In this document: piece by piece, positions 43,001 through 54,998 of the stretch
How positions within the stretch are numbered: position 1 is the first letter of the stretch
How the letters are laid out: each line of letters starts with the position of its first letter
Assembly (NCBI GenBank): GCA_051294375.1
Contig: CM119267.1
Coordinates: 25,245,783-25,309,782 of the forward strand
Length of the DNA stretch: 64,000 nt
Direction: 5' to 3'
DNA from: Paraspadella gotoi
Taxonomy: Eukaryota; Chaetognatha
Translations under genes and position numbers: made by a program
Notes under the pieces: generated by a model
Told to the model about the DNA's origin: nothing
Seen by the model: the letters and a program-made list of their open reading frames with translations, nothing else
The model's database searches: none

Positions 43001-44758
43001 TTCCTTCAAAAGATATTAGGAAAAATAAGTTTTTTCTCTTAACCTTCCTTTTGATTTCTTTTTAAATAAAAATTTCGCGATGAAAACTGGACCAATTCAC
43101 TTTACCATGTTGGTTTAATATGAAAAAATTGGTCAATAATAAAAAGAAAAATAGAACGAGCTCTAGGGACACAAGGCTTTTGGAATCTCATAATTCGAAG
43201 TACCATTTATAATTTTTAAGCAAGATTTTCGCCTACGATAAACGATCTTTTAAAAACGTACGAGATTTTGTTCGAGAGGGATAGCTGGACAACTGGATTG
43301 ACCCAGATCCTTAATAATAATTTCCAAGTTATTAAAAAATAAGATGAATGATTGTAAAGCTTTTCCTTCTTGATTTGGAACACTCGAGTTTAAAAAATCA
43401 TCTTTTAAAGCACTTGACCGATTGTGATCAAACTAATACACATGGTTTCATTTGGTTTTTAATTTTATTTTTTTATATAATTCATAAAAATATTTTTATG
43501 GAGCGTCTGGAATTTAAAGTTATAAAGTGGCGCGTTTTTTAAATTGTTAGCTATTGATTGAGTTCGTCAGTCAACTTGGTTCTTACAGTCGTTCTGTCGG
43601 ATCGACAATTGTTTAAACGTACGTATAGCGTACATATACGTACGTCGTACATTTATTTTAATTTAATTTTAATTAAAAATTTGCAACACCAGTACAACTT
43701 GACTTAAACTACTCTTGTTTCTTTCCCTCGTCCTATTTTTTTTCATCCTTTTCTCTCGTTTTTAAGTCATTACGGGACACTTGATTGGTCATCCACAAGT
43801 CCTTAAAACTGCTATTCATTTTTAAACTTCTTGTATTTATTTTTCTGTTCTCGTGTAGGCCCCTTCCCTTCCATTTTCGCCGTCCATCGTCCGTCTGAGC
43901 CCTTGATCATAAATTCTGCCGGCTCAGTTTTTTCGCCTGTTTCAACTTCAGTGGAACAGATGGCTCTGGAGGCGGCCGATTTGGCTCAGGTAAACTCTAA
44001 CAAAGTTCCTAGATTTTGTTTTGAATTAGCTTGATTTTCTCCTATCTCCTCTGAAATATATAATAATATATAATATTAATAAACAATAAATACTTAGCAA
44101 GCCTCGGAATTGACGGCAATCATGGAATCGCTCGATGGTGCTTTTCCCTGCAATACTAATATCGGGATTCCCATTGCCTCCTCAAACAACGTGGAACTTC
44201 GATTGAGGACACACATAACTTCTCCCTTGACGTTGGGGATGGAGGCCTCCTTAGTTCCCCCCCTCCTCGACGATTCCCCCGTCGTCATTCTCAACGATAC
44301 GGTTCGTTATAATTGTGTCATTCAAATTCCTAGAAAAGTTGTTATAACATTTTGTATTTGGTCGCAGTCTAGCTCACGGGATATTACTTCGACGGAAAGT
44401 GCGATGACTGAAAGCACATTAATGGATGTGCCAACCGGAGACCATCTCAGGTAAAAAAAATTCATACAACTGTGGTAGTGAATTCGAGGAAGAGCAAAAA
44501 TGAATTGTCAATGAATTCGATCGAAAGAATTTATTTTTGCTCTTATATGATCCAATTCATTGCCCCAATTCATTCACTATCGCAAAATCGCCAAAACTTG
44601 ATTTTCTCAGTATTCTTCATCCGATGACCAACGAAGGAATTCAAGCTCCCTCCGATTCTCAGTTCGGAATTTATTCGCCCATCCAAGCAGAAATTGAGAT
44701 TTTAATGAAGCAACCCTTACCGATCCCTATTTCGGAAACTTCAGGGAGCTTGTGTTGA
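37072..44758 (+). CDS. In-frame coding block downstream of the PALS1 stop (readthrough extension or unrecognised gene)
   Basis: After the PALS1 UGA (37069-37071) the same frame stays open to 37311. It continues through exons 37387-37432, 37512-37985 (donor GTGGGT), 43859-43989, 44098-44301, 44368-44450 and 44611-44758, ending TGA, 441 codons in all. Using the GTATGT donor at 37982 instead would put a stop in the next exon. No in-frame ATG exists before the 43859 exon. I do not recognise the protein. It is Ser/Pro/Ala-rich with motifs such as AIPPRIPPPPPAKQIFDPSS and NPLVDAVFQPIPSSLRPPYL, and a more ordinary part (VEQMALEAADLAQQASELTA, IYSPIQAEIEILMKQPLPIP). It is either a C-terminal extension of PALS1 made by UGA readthrough or alternative splicing, or a separate gene with an unseen first exon. 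Confidence 0.55.
37096..37127 (+). promoter_or_regulatory. 9-bp hairpin 24 nt after the PALS1 UGA
   Basis: ACCGCGTCC (37096-37104) pairs perfectly with GGACGCGGT (37119-37127) around a 14-nt loop. A stable stem shortly 3' of a UGA followed by C fits known readthrough-stimulating contexts. It lies inside the open downstream frame. Confidence 0.5.
39469..39947 (+). mobile_element. Copy C (truncated) of the 14-bp inverted-end repeat
   Basis: Begins at GCGATTGCGACGAT, that is, at the second half of the 5' hairpin. It runs through the (GTC)n, TATATACAG and CTG-rich blocks and lacks the usual 3' end. The CTGCAG-CTGCTTCTGCTGCTG block is duplicated inside it. Confidence 0.75.
40410..40673 (-). CDS. 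Small secreted peptide precursor (candidate)
   Basis: 87-codon ORF on the minus strand inside the large intron. It starts MIWITLVVFSLVCSLITA, a textbook signal peptide with likely cleavage after ITA. The mature part of about 69 aa has no Cys and has regularly spaced single Arg residues (LAFSRPIALRDSLSSLGFRP, SLARSLFGFGAAARFSLRHS), which could be cut at monobasic sites as in some neuropeptide precursors. The ORF coincides with a sharply GC-richer island (about 40360-40672) in AT-rich DNA, as exons do in this genome. I recognise no family. It is the only minus-strand candidate in the window. The frame may be shortened or extended by splicing that I cannot see. Confidence 0.5.
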   Translation of the reverse strand: MIWITLVVFSLVCSLITARHRLVKTPGLAEILGPTLAFSRPIALRDSLSSLGFRPPLIRSLSSKGTASLARSLFGFGAAARFSLRHS

Positions 44759-46391
44759 GTTTTAAAAAAATCCAGCTTCTTTTTTTAAAACCCTTAACAT
44801 TCAAGTAATCGTGTACTTTTTTTTTTAGAAATATATTTTCTTGCATGAAACCCTGACCTCATAAAGTCATATTCTGATTGTCTTAATGTGTTGGGCGTAT
44901 CATTCTTCAATCTTCATCTAGAATTATGACCTTCATTAATCATTCGTTGCCTCATAATCGTTAGTAATAAATTAGTGTTGTAAAAAAACTGGTATTTAAA
45001 TCAAAAGAAAAAAATGTTAATACTTTTACAAAAAATTTCTTTTAAAAACTATTTAAAAAAACAACAAAATTAGGACCCCTGAATGTCTGGACAATTTTAA
45101 CTTTCTTTAAATGAGATAGTAGATAAGTAATATCTACCGTTGTTGCTTCCCTTTTCTGTTGGAGCGGTTGCAAGTTTTATTTATTCCAGAAGGATCTCCG
45201 ATTAATTTAATGACTCCGTTTAAACAAATCGTCTTCGTCTTGGGAGGCCTTATGCTTTAATATTTTTAAAAGTTTTTTTTTTTTTTTTTTTTTTTTTTTT
45301 GCGAAAATTAAAAGATAAGACGATTTTTCGTTAAGGTCGATTTTTTTTCACCTATTGGCTTTTTTCTCGTACATATTTCAACTTAATATTAATTAGACAT
45401 TTTATAGTTATTACCGTTATTTTTCGTGTATTCAATCCTCCGGATTGAGAGAATAACATTTTTGTTTTGCGTTTTTCTCATCCGTGCATGATATCATGAC
45501 AATTAATAATTAAATACTTTTTTTATTATTGTATAGTTGATTCCCGTGGTCAAAATGAAAGGACTTTTAACTCATTTCGAAAATTTACCGGATTCACCGA
45601 TTCTACGATTCCCCCCCCCCTTCCCCCCCTTCCCCCCCTCCCTTTCAATTTCTCCGCTCGTCTTCGTCTCTCCCTCCTTCGCTGAACGACATTATTAAAT
45701 TATTAAATTCCTTCACTTATCTTTAAAACTCGATCCCCGACCCGGAACAAGAAAGTATTAAGGTTGTTTTTTTGCACTCGCTTGTAAAAACATCCTGATC
45801 CTTCACTCAGTTATTTACATATCACAACTGACAGTTTATGTCATTTGCTGATAACGTTTAATATGTTCTCGAAAAATCCTTTTAAAGGAGCGAGCGGAAG
45901 CCGAAAGTTTTTTAGTTGTGACTCGGGAGTTTATTCATTCTTTCATTCTACTGAAAAAAGTTCGACGGATTATGAGAAAAATATTAAATAAATTTATAAC
46001 TGAAAAGACCATCGATGAAATCTATTTAATAAGATAATACCCTCTTGATAAAATATTTTTAAACCAAATTGGGTGAGTGAAAAATTTTGGGGATATTTTT
46101 CTTATTTTGATGAACTTTCTTTCGATTTTTATGTAAAATCCTTTTTTTTTTTTCAGCTAAAAAAAAATCTCCTTTTACTCAAACCAAAGCAACGAACCAA
46201 CATATCCCTCTGTACTTTCGATTTTGTTACGTAGCTCGTTACGTAAGCCTGAATTTCTAGCTTCTCTTTATTCCAAAGAACTTTGACCGCCATTCCGATC
46301 AAAGAAACGCTTAATCTCAAACGTTCTTCTCAAAAATATTTATCCAAAGTAATAAAACCAAATTGAAAATACAAACCCCCCAAAAAAAAGA
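44759..46391. other. 1.6-kb AT-rich spacer
   Basis: Spacer between the PALS1 downstream block and the SLC4 gene. It holds a long poly-T run (about 45275-45300) and a polypyrimidine C-rich stretch (about 45611-45652). No gene seen. Confidence 0.55.
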
Positions 46392-49300
46392 ATGGACAGC
46401 GGACTTCCGGTTAAGGACGTGGGCCTCGCCGTCGACACGGGCCTCGCCTACAGCGAAGATGATTATAAAGGCCATCGAGCCGCCGCCATTTACGTCGGGT
46501 TTCAGGTAATTGACTCGTCTTGGGTTCACGCTCACTTTCCCTGCCCACGTGAGAATTTAATCGCAAAGCCTCTTTCCAACCCAGGTTCCCGTGTCGGACG
46601 CCGTTTCTTCGACGGCGGCCTCGTCCGGCCATCATGGTGCATCTTCCGGCAACAACTCGCCGAGTTTGACGGAACGCCCGTCGCATCACCGGAGTCACCA
46701 TCGTCACCGTCACCATCACAAGCGTCACCCCGGCGGCGTCAAATCCCGTCCCGACCCTGACGCCGAAACGGAGCCTCTTCCCTCCCAACGCGTTCAGTTC
46801 CTTTTGGGTGAGTTGGTCCTTGAAAAAGGAGGACGAGGGGCGCACGTCTACAAATCCAATTGGATACGAGTAAAGCATAAACATCTATCGAGATAGTGTT
46901 AGATTAATTGGATTAATTTTTGTCTGTTGTGCTTCCTGACTTCGATCAAATTCCCGGCTTGCTTTCCCCCCCCCCCAAGGTGGTGATGACGACGACGAAG
47001 AGCATTGTCCCCATCAACTCTTTTCTGAGATGGACGAGTTGCGCGTCGACGTCGACGGGGAAGTCGGTTGGAAAGAGACGGCCCGTTGGGTCAAGTACGA
47101 GGAGGACGTCGACGAAGGAGGCGAGAGGTTATTAATTAATTAGTTTAATTAAGAGTCCGTATTACAATTTTACTGAACACCTTATCCTAGTTGCTTAGTT
47201 GATTATTGTGTAATTCATCCACTTTTTTTTTCAGATGGTCCAAGCCCCACGTGGCAACACTTTCGCTCCACTCTTTGCTGGAGCTGAGAAATTGCTTGAC
47301 CAAGCAGTCCGTCATCCTCGACGCGGACGCGGCCACCATGGAGGGCGTGGCCAACTTGATCGTGGAGCAGCCCCATTGCAAGTTCTTGACAGAGGAGCAA
47401 AAGGGGAAAGTGATCGATCACCTGGTGAATTTGCGCCACCATCACCTGCACGACAAGAAGCCGACAAAGGGACCCAACTCTTCCTTTCCTGTCATCCGTT
47501 CGCTGGCGGAAATCGGGAAGAAGTCGTCGCTCGCCGCCGGCGTCCACCCATCGGCCACTGCTCCGAATCTTCAGGCCCACAAGTCCGCCTCCGCCTCGAA
47601 CGGTAACGGCGGCGGCGGCGGCGGAGGTGACCCATCGCTGAAAATTCGCAGCAGTTCTCAGACGAACGTGGACGCCGCCGTCGATGACGCCGGGCGAAAG
47701 GGTGTGCCGACGACGCCGCCCGCCGCTCGCTCCTTTGCCGTCGCTATGCTCGACGAAAAGTAATTTTTTTTTTTGGGAAGCGTTATAATTAACAATTTAA
47801 CTAAACAAAAATGAAGTTGTCGAGGTTACGAAATCCAATTCTTAATATTCCTGTGGGGTGTGGGCCTTTCACTTTTTCACATCCTCGATCGTAGGAAGGA
47901 ATCGTCTTCGGCCCAAAACGTTTCCAAATCGGCATCCAAGGAGAAGATCGTGGCCAACCCGTCCAGTTTCGGTTCGATCAAGGACCTCATCCACAAGTCC
48001 GAGTCGACGGGCAAGTTTAACAAATCCTTTATGCGAAAAATCCCTCCCGGTGCCGAGGCCCACAACGTCCTCGTCGGAGAGGTCGACTTTCTGGCTCCGG
48101 AGCAGCAAATCACCGCCTTCGTCCGCTTAGCTAAAGCCACGCACTTTGGCGACCTAACTGAAGTCCCGATTCCTACCAGGTTGGCTAACAAGAATTGATA
48201 AATGATCATTGAGCATTATTTAATAATGACATGAAACATTTTCTATTTCCAGGTTTTTCTTTATCCTCCTCGGCGCCAAACAAGGTGGCGGGAACTCTCA
48301 GCGCTACCACGAGATCGGGCGCAGCATCGCGACGCTCATGTCGGACGAGCTTTTCCACGAAGTCGCCTACAAAGCGAAGAACCGCGCGGACCTCATCTCT
48401 GGCATCGACGAGTTTCTGGACGAAGTGACCGTCCTACCTCCAGGAGAATGGGACCCCTCCATCCGCATCGAGCCCCCGCCCTCGGTCCCGTCCCAAAAGG
48501 AGCGCATCTCGTCCAAGCTCACTTCCGCCGGTCTCGTCGCCAACGGAGACAAGAAATGCGGCGGAGGCGGCTTTGGCGGCGGGAACGGCGGGAACGGCGG
48601 CGGCGTTGATGCTGGCGGATCGCCCTCTTCTCAACGAGGAGATGAGGCGAGCTCTTTCGATGGATGGGCCTCCATGGGCCTCGTCCGCACGGGTCGCATC
48701 TTCGGTGGACTCGTCAATGACGTTAAGCGAAAGGCGCCTCACTACCTGAGCGATTTTAGGGTAAAGAGAAACTGTTAAGACAGATTTGTCACGTAATGTT
48801 CCTGTAAAGTTACGACTATAATCGGGAAATGTAATATCCATATCATATCACATGATCATTTGCAATTGTAAAATAACAAAATGAAGTTTATGTCCAACAA
48901 TCCTTAGTGCAATAGAATGGACACTTATCTGTACCTAATTAAATCCAATTATATGCAAATGAGGTTTCTGTACCCGGTCCACATCAAAAATGTTTCATCA
49001 ATTTTTCCAGGACGGCCTCTCCATCCAATGCGTCGCCTCCTTCTTCTACCTCTACTTCGCCTGCCTCACGCCTATCGTCACATTCGGTGGCCTCTTGAGC
49101 GACGCCACCGGCAGAAATATGGGCGCCATCGAGTCGCTCCTCTCTGGCGTCATCTGCGGCGTATCTTATCACCTCCTGTCCGGCCAACCCTTGACCGTCC
49201 TTGGCAGCACGGGTCCAGTGCTCGTCTTCGAATCCATCACATTCCAGGTGGGCGCGTTTGTTTCTGTTATGTTAGAAACAGTTTAAAGACGACATTGGCT

Positions 49301-52300
49301 TTCAGTTTTGCGAGACCTACGGACTCGACTACATGTCCTTCCGCCTCTGGATCGGCGTCTGGACTTCTTTGCTTCTTTTCATTATGGTGGCCTTCGATCT
49401 TTCCTTCCTCGTCTGCTACATCACCCGCTTTACCGAGGAGTCCTTCGCGACGCTGATCGCCCTCATCTTCATCCAAAAGGCCTTTTCTAAACTCTTTCAC
49501 ATCCGGGAAGTTTATCCTGTCCGATTCCACGCCGACGAGCCCCTTTTGCCTTACGATCGAAACGCCGTCCATTGTGAGTGTTTGCCGACCAACGAGTCGT
49601 ATTCTGCGGCGATGTCGGACGCCACCCTCCTCAGCGCCTCCGCGGCGAAGACAAACTCGACCCTCTGGACTAACGCGTCCGCAGCAGCCGATGATTTTTT
49701 CGCCCGCTACTCCAATATCTCCGTCTACGCCTGCGAGCACGAACTCAAGGGGAGGGTGGAGCCCGAAGTCTGTTCCTTCGTCCCCGACGTTTTCTTTTTC
49801 TCCCTCATCCTCTTCTTCGGCACCTTCGCCTTAGCCTTCGCCTTCAAGCATTTCCGCAACACGGGGTTTTTCCCCACGCGCGTACGCGTCATCTCCTCCG
49901 ACTTCGCAGTCATCATCTCCATCGTCGTCTTCGTCGTCATCGATTATTCTCTCTCCCTCGCCACGCCCAAGCTCGAGGTGCCCGTCGAGTTTCACCCGAC
50001 CAATTGGCAGGAGCGCGACTGGGCCATCGATCCTTTCAAGAACAACAACTGGTGGGGGAGAATTTGGTTTTTATATTAGGGAAGCCAGGCACTCTGGGAG
50101 TGAATAAACGAGACTGTGTCTCTTTGTCTCCTTTAACCTTACCATGATGGAAAAAAAAAGTGTCGTGGTTTGGAAAAGCCAGTTAATTTTATTGTCAAAT
50201 ATATTTTTTGGCTACTAAATAAGTTTTAATAGGTAATATGACCTTCCTAAGACTGAATAAAATGATTATTTCTTAACAGTATTAAATTATTCAATGCATT
50301 CAAATACTTCCAAAAAAGGTTGTCTCTAACTGTTTTCACTTCTTTTTTATTAAGAGAACTACTTATATTAATGTTAAAATTATATATCTGATATAATATT
50401 TTTTATTAGATTTTGGACAAAAAATGATCCTTAGCAAACAGTGAAAAAGATTGATCCTCTATAAAGTAAACCAAGTTTGAGTTATTGCTGCATAATGTGA
50501 TAATTCATTGTCTTTCACTTCAACAAAATCTTTATTTTTGGATTTGTTTGATACTTGATTCTGATAATACTTCCAAAGGTAAATAAATTGCTTACAGAAA
50601 GCTTAACCGGCACCTTAAAACTTTAAAAATAATATTCTGTAACATTTACAGCATTAATGTATTTTTAATATTGTTCTTTTTTTGATATATGAATTAAGAT
50701 TCATCTTTGAATCTATCCTGATGGAAATAATGCAATAACCGTTTGACATGAGAGAAAAAAAACCAAGGATTTTTAATAGTATTGGTTAAACTCAAAAAGT
50801 AATAAAAAAGAACCGGAAATGAATATAAATAAAAAGCATAGATATATAAAAGATTAAAATGAAGGAAGCCTTTTTCACAACACATTTTCTTTTACATGGA
50901 ACTTCTAGATTTTCTTGTCATACATAAATGAAACAGCCTATATAAATCATAAAAGGCCAAAGTTTTTTTATATTTAAATTTTATTTTTAGATTCTTATTT
51001 TAAAATGCCGAAAAATAACTGGAAAGTAACCGCGACACTTTTTTTTCCATCATGGTACTTTGGGAGTGAATGAACGAGTCTTGATAGGGATCTGCTATGT
51101 CATTATCTTTTAAGAGTGATGGAAGCCTTTAACCACCAACGCCAGTCCAAAGTCAAGGGCTAGATGGTTTATTTATTAAATGAATGGATAATTTTTATAT
51201 TGGTTGTACCAATTTCTTTAATCAATTCTAAGATTTATTTCTTCTTTCGTCCAGGTGGATCCCCGCGGCGATCGTTCCCGCCGTCCTGGCAACCATCCTC
51301 ATCTTCATGGATCAGCAGATCACTGCAGTCATCGTCAACCGACGGGAGCACTTGTTGAAGAAGGGTTGCGGCTACCACTTGGATCTGCTCATCGTGGCCG
51401 CGCTCATTTTGATCAACGCCTTCTTCGGTCTCCCATGGTTCGTTGCGGCCACCGTCCTTTCCATCACCCACGTCCAGTCTCTCCGCGTCGACTCTGAATG
51501 CGCGGCACCGGGAGAGAAGCCCAAGTTTCTCGGCGTGAGGGAAAACCGCCTCACTGGCGTCCTCATCTTCGCCTTCATCGGCTTCTCGGTGCTCATGGCG
51601 CCCGTGCTCAAGCTAATCCCCATGCCCGTCCTCTACGGGGTCTTTCTCTACATGGGCGTGTCTTCCCTCAAGGGCATTCAGCTCATCGACAGATTGCTGC
51701 TCCCGTTGATGCCCAACAAATATCAACCAGACTACATGTACCTCCGACACGTGCGGACCAAGCGCGTCCACTTTTTCACGTTTTTCCAAGTGCTCTGCCT
51801 GGCGCTTCTTTGGGTGGTCAAGAGCTTCGAGGAGACGTCGATCCTCTTCCCCATCATGATCCTCGCCCTCGTGGGGGTGAGAAAGCTGTTGGAGCTTGTC
51901 TTCACCAAGCACGAGTTGGCCGAGCTCGACGACATCATGCCCGAGTTCCATCGAAAGGAAGAAGCGGAGAAGCTCGTGTCCGACGAGGAGAAGGACGAGG
52001 CCGAGCATCGGCCCAAGGACGAGGAGACGCCGTCGGACAAGACCGTCAACGAGTGCGAGAAACCCTTCCTCAAGACCAACTCCTCCTCAATCAACATCAC
52101 GGACGAAATTTGCAAGACGTCCAACTGGAAATCGCTCGCGGAGAAGGACGAGGGAAGTCAAAAGAAGCACAGGAATCACGGCGGTCACCACCACCACCAC
52201 CATCATCACCACCACCACCACCATTCCAAGAATCGGAAGAACGGTTCCACGCACAAGGTTCCCTTGGAGCCCAAGGAAGAGCGAAAGCCTTCGGTCCAAG

Positions 52301-52344
52301 AGGAGCAGGAGGATTTTCCCAACATGATCCAATTCAAAGCTTGA
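46392..52344 (+). CDS. SLC4A4: SLC4 Na+/HCO3- cotransporter (NBC type)
   Basis: Nine exons join in phase to 1253 aa: 46392-46505, 46585-46807, 46980-47127, 47235-47759, 47895-48179, 48253-48760, 49011-49247, 49306-50051 and 51255-52344. The cytosolic N-terminal domain has the NBC block [20 protein letters not shown] and [40 protein letters not shown]. The membrane domain starts [20 protein letters not shown] and includes [37 protein letters not shown] and [20 protein letters not shown]. The extracellular loop has N-glycosylation sites and Cys ([10 protein letters not shown]). These features mark the Na+-coupled bicarbonate branch (A4/A5/A7/A8/A10); the exact type cannot be fixed. His-rich tracts lie near residues 60-80, and a 13-His run is near the C-terminus. 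Confidence 0.95.
50142..51055. mobile_element. 914-bp element with about 28-bp terminal inverted repeats and TA flanks (SLC4 intron 8)
   Basis: The left end begins CCATGATGG plus an A-run, then GTGTCGTGGTT. The right end is its near-exact reverse complement (AACCGCGACAC, T-run, CCATCATGG, 51028-51055). TA lies directly outside both ends (50140-50141 and 51056-51057), as in Tc1/mariner target duplications. No transposase frame is present, so it is non-autonomous. A direct repeat (GGGAGTGAATAAACGAG and GGGAGTGAATGAACGAG) lies outside each end. Confidence 0.7.
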
Positions 52345-54080
52345 TTCCTTTATTATTTTTTTTATTTGGCACAAACATTGCATGCATACATAAACTTTTT
52401 TTTTATATATATATATAAATTCTCGCACTTTTCGATTTTTTTTTTTTTTTTTTTTTTTATACATTTAGTTAAAATGTTAAAATGTGCTCTTAAAGTCGGA
52501 CCAAATAAGAAGCTCAAACCTAAAGGAAATATTTTCAATTTTTCTACTTATAATATCATCAACTGATATGAACGTTGATGATATGAAATATACGGCTAAT
52601 GTGTAGTTGGTCTGATTTTAACAAAAATTATGATAATTGTTTTACAATGTGATGCCGCCGAGAGTTGAGTTTTTGTTTAGTGACCTAACGGAACAGTAAT
52701 CGTAAATACATATACATATCTGTGATTTATTAAGATTGATATATGAAGAGGGGGCGATTTCGGCAAGCGCGCTCCGCCGTCTCAGAAAATGCAAAGAAAC
52801 ACTAGTTTGATTAGTCCGAATATTGGACGGCCAACTGTGATCTTTTTGGCTTTTTCGTATAAATGCATTTTGGATGAATCTTAAATAATCACCGAAAAAT
52901 TTTTACTCGTATATTCAATAATAATTAATTGAAATTAATTATTGAAGAAATGGATGCATAAAAAAGTAAATAGTGAAATATCAAGAACACTTCACCATAC
53001 CCTTACTAATTTATTTTGTATAATAAAGTTCTAAAATTATTTTTACATAGAGACATTCAATGAGCATAATATTCTATTCCATTTATTTTGATCATGCCGT
53101 TTCTGAATTTGTAAAAATAGATTTAGTTTCAAAACGTGTCTTTCCGCCGACCTGTTTGTCATTTAGACAATTGGCCTTAAAAACCTCTTTCGATGGCCAC
53201 TGCCATCCATTTAATTTACTCAGTTACTAATAATTTATTTTAGATGCTTTACATCTCAAACCGACTCGTCATCCAAAGCTTTTTTGAGAACCAACGTATT
53301 ATTATGCTTGTAATTTTATAATTTTAGAAATTTTTCAAATGTCTTATAGTCATATACTAAAACTTAAAATGACCAACTAACTCGCGCATTTTCCGGTTCC
53401 TTTTAAAGCTTCATATTTAAAAGAATTTTTACATGGATCATCGGCTGGCTTAATAACGTTGTTAAGTTCATTTCTTCTTGGATGAGTCTATAGTTTGTTT
53501 TAGTTAAAATCATCGTACTTAAATTTAGTTAGCTGTTAAAATGAATACAAACGCGCCGCATTTGTCAATGTCTTTTCTGCAAATATAAAATCTGCTATTT
53601 ATGAACAGATTGGGCCGATAATATTAAACCTTAACGCGTTTATATCCGTACCTTTCCAGGTTTCATTTTAATTAATCGCTCACAGATTTATAAACATTTT
53701 CGATTCGTGATAACAGGAGAAAATTCATTGAACAAATAATAACTACTCAATTCAATATTGTGCCATTAATATTATTTACAAGTAAATTACAGAATATTTG
53801 AATAATCGGATCAAAATTCAAAATTCTAAGTGGCAGGGGAGGAATCAATAAATTACCTGAGTTTGTCAGTGGTCAGTCTGGTCATTGATCAATCTAACAA
53901 TCTATTAATAACGTTTCGTTTGACCGTCAACGACGGATCGGTTTAGTGTGGATTTTTAGTTTAGTCAGATTTTGAGTTCGCTAAGTATTTTCTGTAAGTA
54001 TTTACTTTTGAGCATTATCACCATAAACCGATTTTGACTCAATAACTAAAGTGCATCTTTTCCGAATCTGAATTCGAAAA
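52345..54080. other. 1.7-kb AT-rich spacer
   Basis: Spacer between SLC4 and the cyclophilin gene. A (TA)n run and poly-T lie just after the SLC4 stop (52400-52460). No supported gene. Confidence 0.55.
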
Positions 54081-54671
54081 ATGCGTCTTCTCTCCATCCG
54101 CTGCATCGTAAATTCCCGGTCATCGTCCGTTTCCTTTTTTCAATTGACCCGCGGTTTTTGCTTGTCGACGCCGTCCTCCGGCCTTCCACGCGTCTTCTTC
54201 GATGTCCGCACGGATAAAGGACCTCTCGGCCGCATCCTCATCGAGCTCCGGTCCGACATGACGCCGAAAACTGCCGAGAATTTCCGGCAACTCTGCACCG
54301 GCGAGGCGGGGTTCAGCTATAAAAACTCGGCTTTCCATCGCGTCATCCCTGGCTTCATGTGTCAAGGAGGCGACGTGACACGAGGCGACGGTTCCGGCGG
54401 CCAGAGCATCTACGGCGCCAAGTTCGCCGACGAGAACTTCAAACTGAAGCACACGGGGGCCGGGGTGCTCTCCATGGCCAACTCTGGTCCCAACACCAAC
54501 TCTAGTCAGTTCTTTATCTGCACCGCCGCGACCAAGTTTCTCGACGGGAAGCACGTCGTCTTCGGCGCCGTCGTCGGCGGAATGGACGTCGTCAAAAAGG
54601 TCGAGGCTCTCGGAAGTAAAAGCGGAAAGACGAGTCGAAGGGTCTTCATCGCCGATTGTGGCGCGGCTTAG
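54081..54671 (+). CDS. PPIF: Mitochondrial cyclophilin (PPIF-like peptidyl-prolyl isomerase)
   Basis: Intronless 196-aa protein. Residues 1-30 are rich in Arg/Ser with no acids ([20 protein letters not shown]), a likely mitochondrial presequence. The cyclophilin domain then runs to the end: [14 protein letters not shown] carries the catalytic Arg, Phe and Met, followed by [34 protein letters not shown] and [15 protein letters not shown]. Cyclophilin D regulates the permeability transition. The Trp that contacts cyclosporin A in most cyclophilins (EWLDGKHV) is Phe here (KFLDGKHV), which usually lowers drug affinity but not isomerase activity. Confidence 0.92.
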   Translation: MRLLSIRCIVNSRSSSVSFFQLTRGFCLSTPSSGLPRVFFDVRTDKGPLGRILIELRSDMTPKTAENFRQLCTGEAGFSYKNSAFHRVIPGFMCQGGDVTRGDGSGGQSIYGAKFADENFKLKHTGAGVLSMANSGPNTNSSQFFICTAATKFLDGKHVVFGAVVGGMDVVKKVEALGSKSGKTSRRVFIADCGAA

Positions 54672-54870
54672 CCCGGTGGGTTAAAGTGGTCAACACCCCT
54701 GCTGGCAGTGACTTGGAAAGGAGATGTGGTGCCAGAACCATTAGTTTGTTCCATGTTGAATAACAAACTGATGAATGATGAATGCATAATGAACATCGAA
54801 CGGACAGCAAGCCAATTCGTAGCAATCCGGTGAACAGTGACCTGAGGTGATTGTCAGCGCGACTTAAACG
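54665..54870. repeat. Hairpin-rich, tRNA-like A-box segment after the cyclophilin gene
   Basis: Begins with GCCCGGTGGGTTAAAGTGG, whose TGGGTTAAAGTGG resembles a Pol III A box. It contains CTGGCA/TGCCAG (54702, 54730) and an 8-bp stem AGTTTGTT/AACAAACT (54743, 54762). It looks like a tRNA-derived SINE or degenerate tRNA-like repeat. It fills most of the 327-bp spacer before the homeobox gene. Confidence 0.4.
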
Positions 54871-54998
54871 TTTTTTTGACTGATTTTGTTAACTGATATT
54901 AAAAAAAAAAAATATTAAGTATTTTACATGTTTCATTTTTAAGGAAAGAAATGAATTGATTCGGGTCGACTGTTTTCGTTTACGCACCGACGAAAATC

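Larger units (their letters stand above)
37986..43858. other. 5.9-kb repeat-rich intron
   Basis: AT-rich sequence between coding exons of the PALS1 downstream block. It contains repeat copy C, the antisense ORF 40410-40673, and diverged dispersed repeats. For example, ATTCACTTTACCATG recurs at about 41568 and 43094 with similar flanks, and GATTTTTCCCGAATCTGACT-type segments recur near 41465 and 42317. A palindromic TACGTACG-rich stretch lies near 43620-43650. No further exon recognised. Confidence 0.5.
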
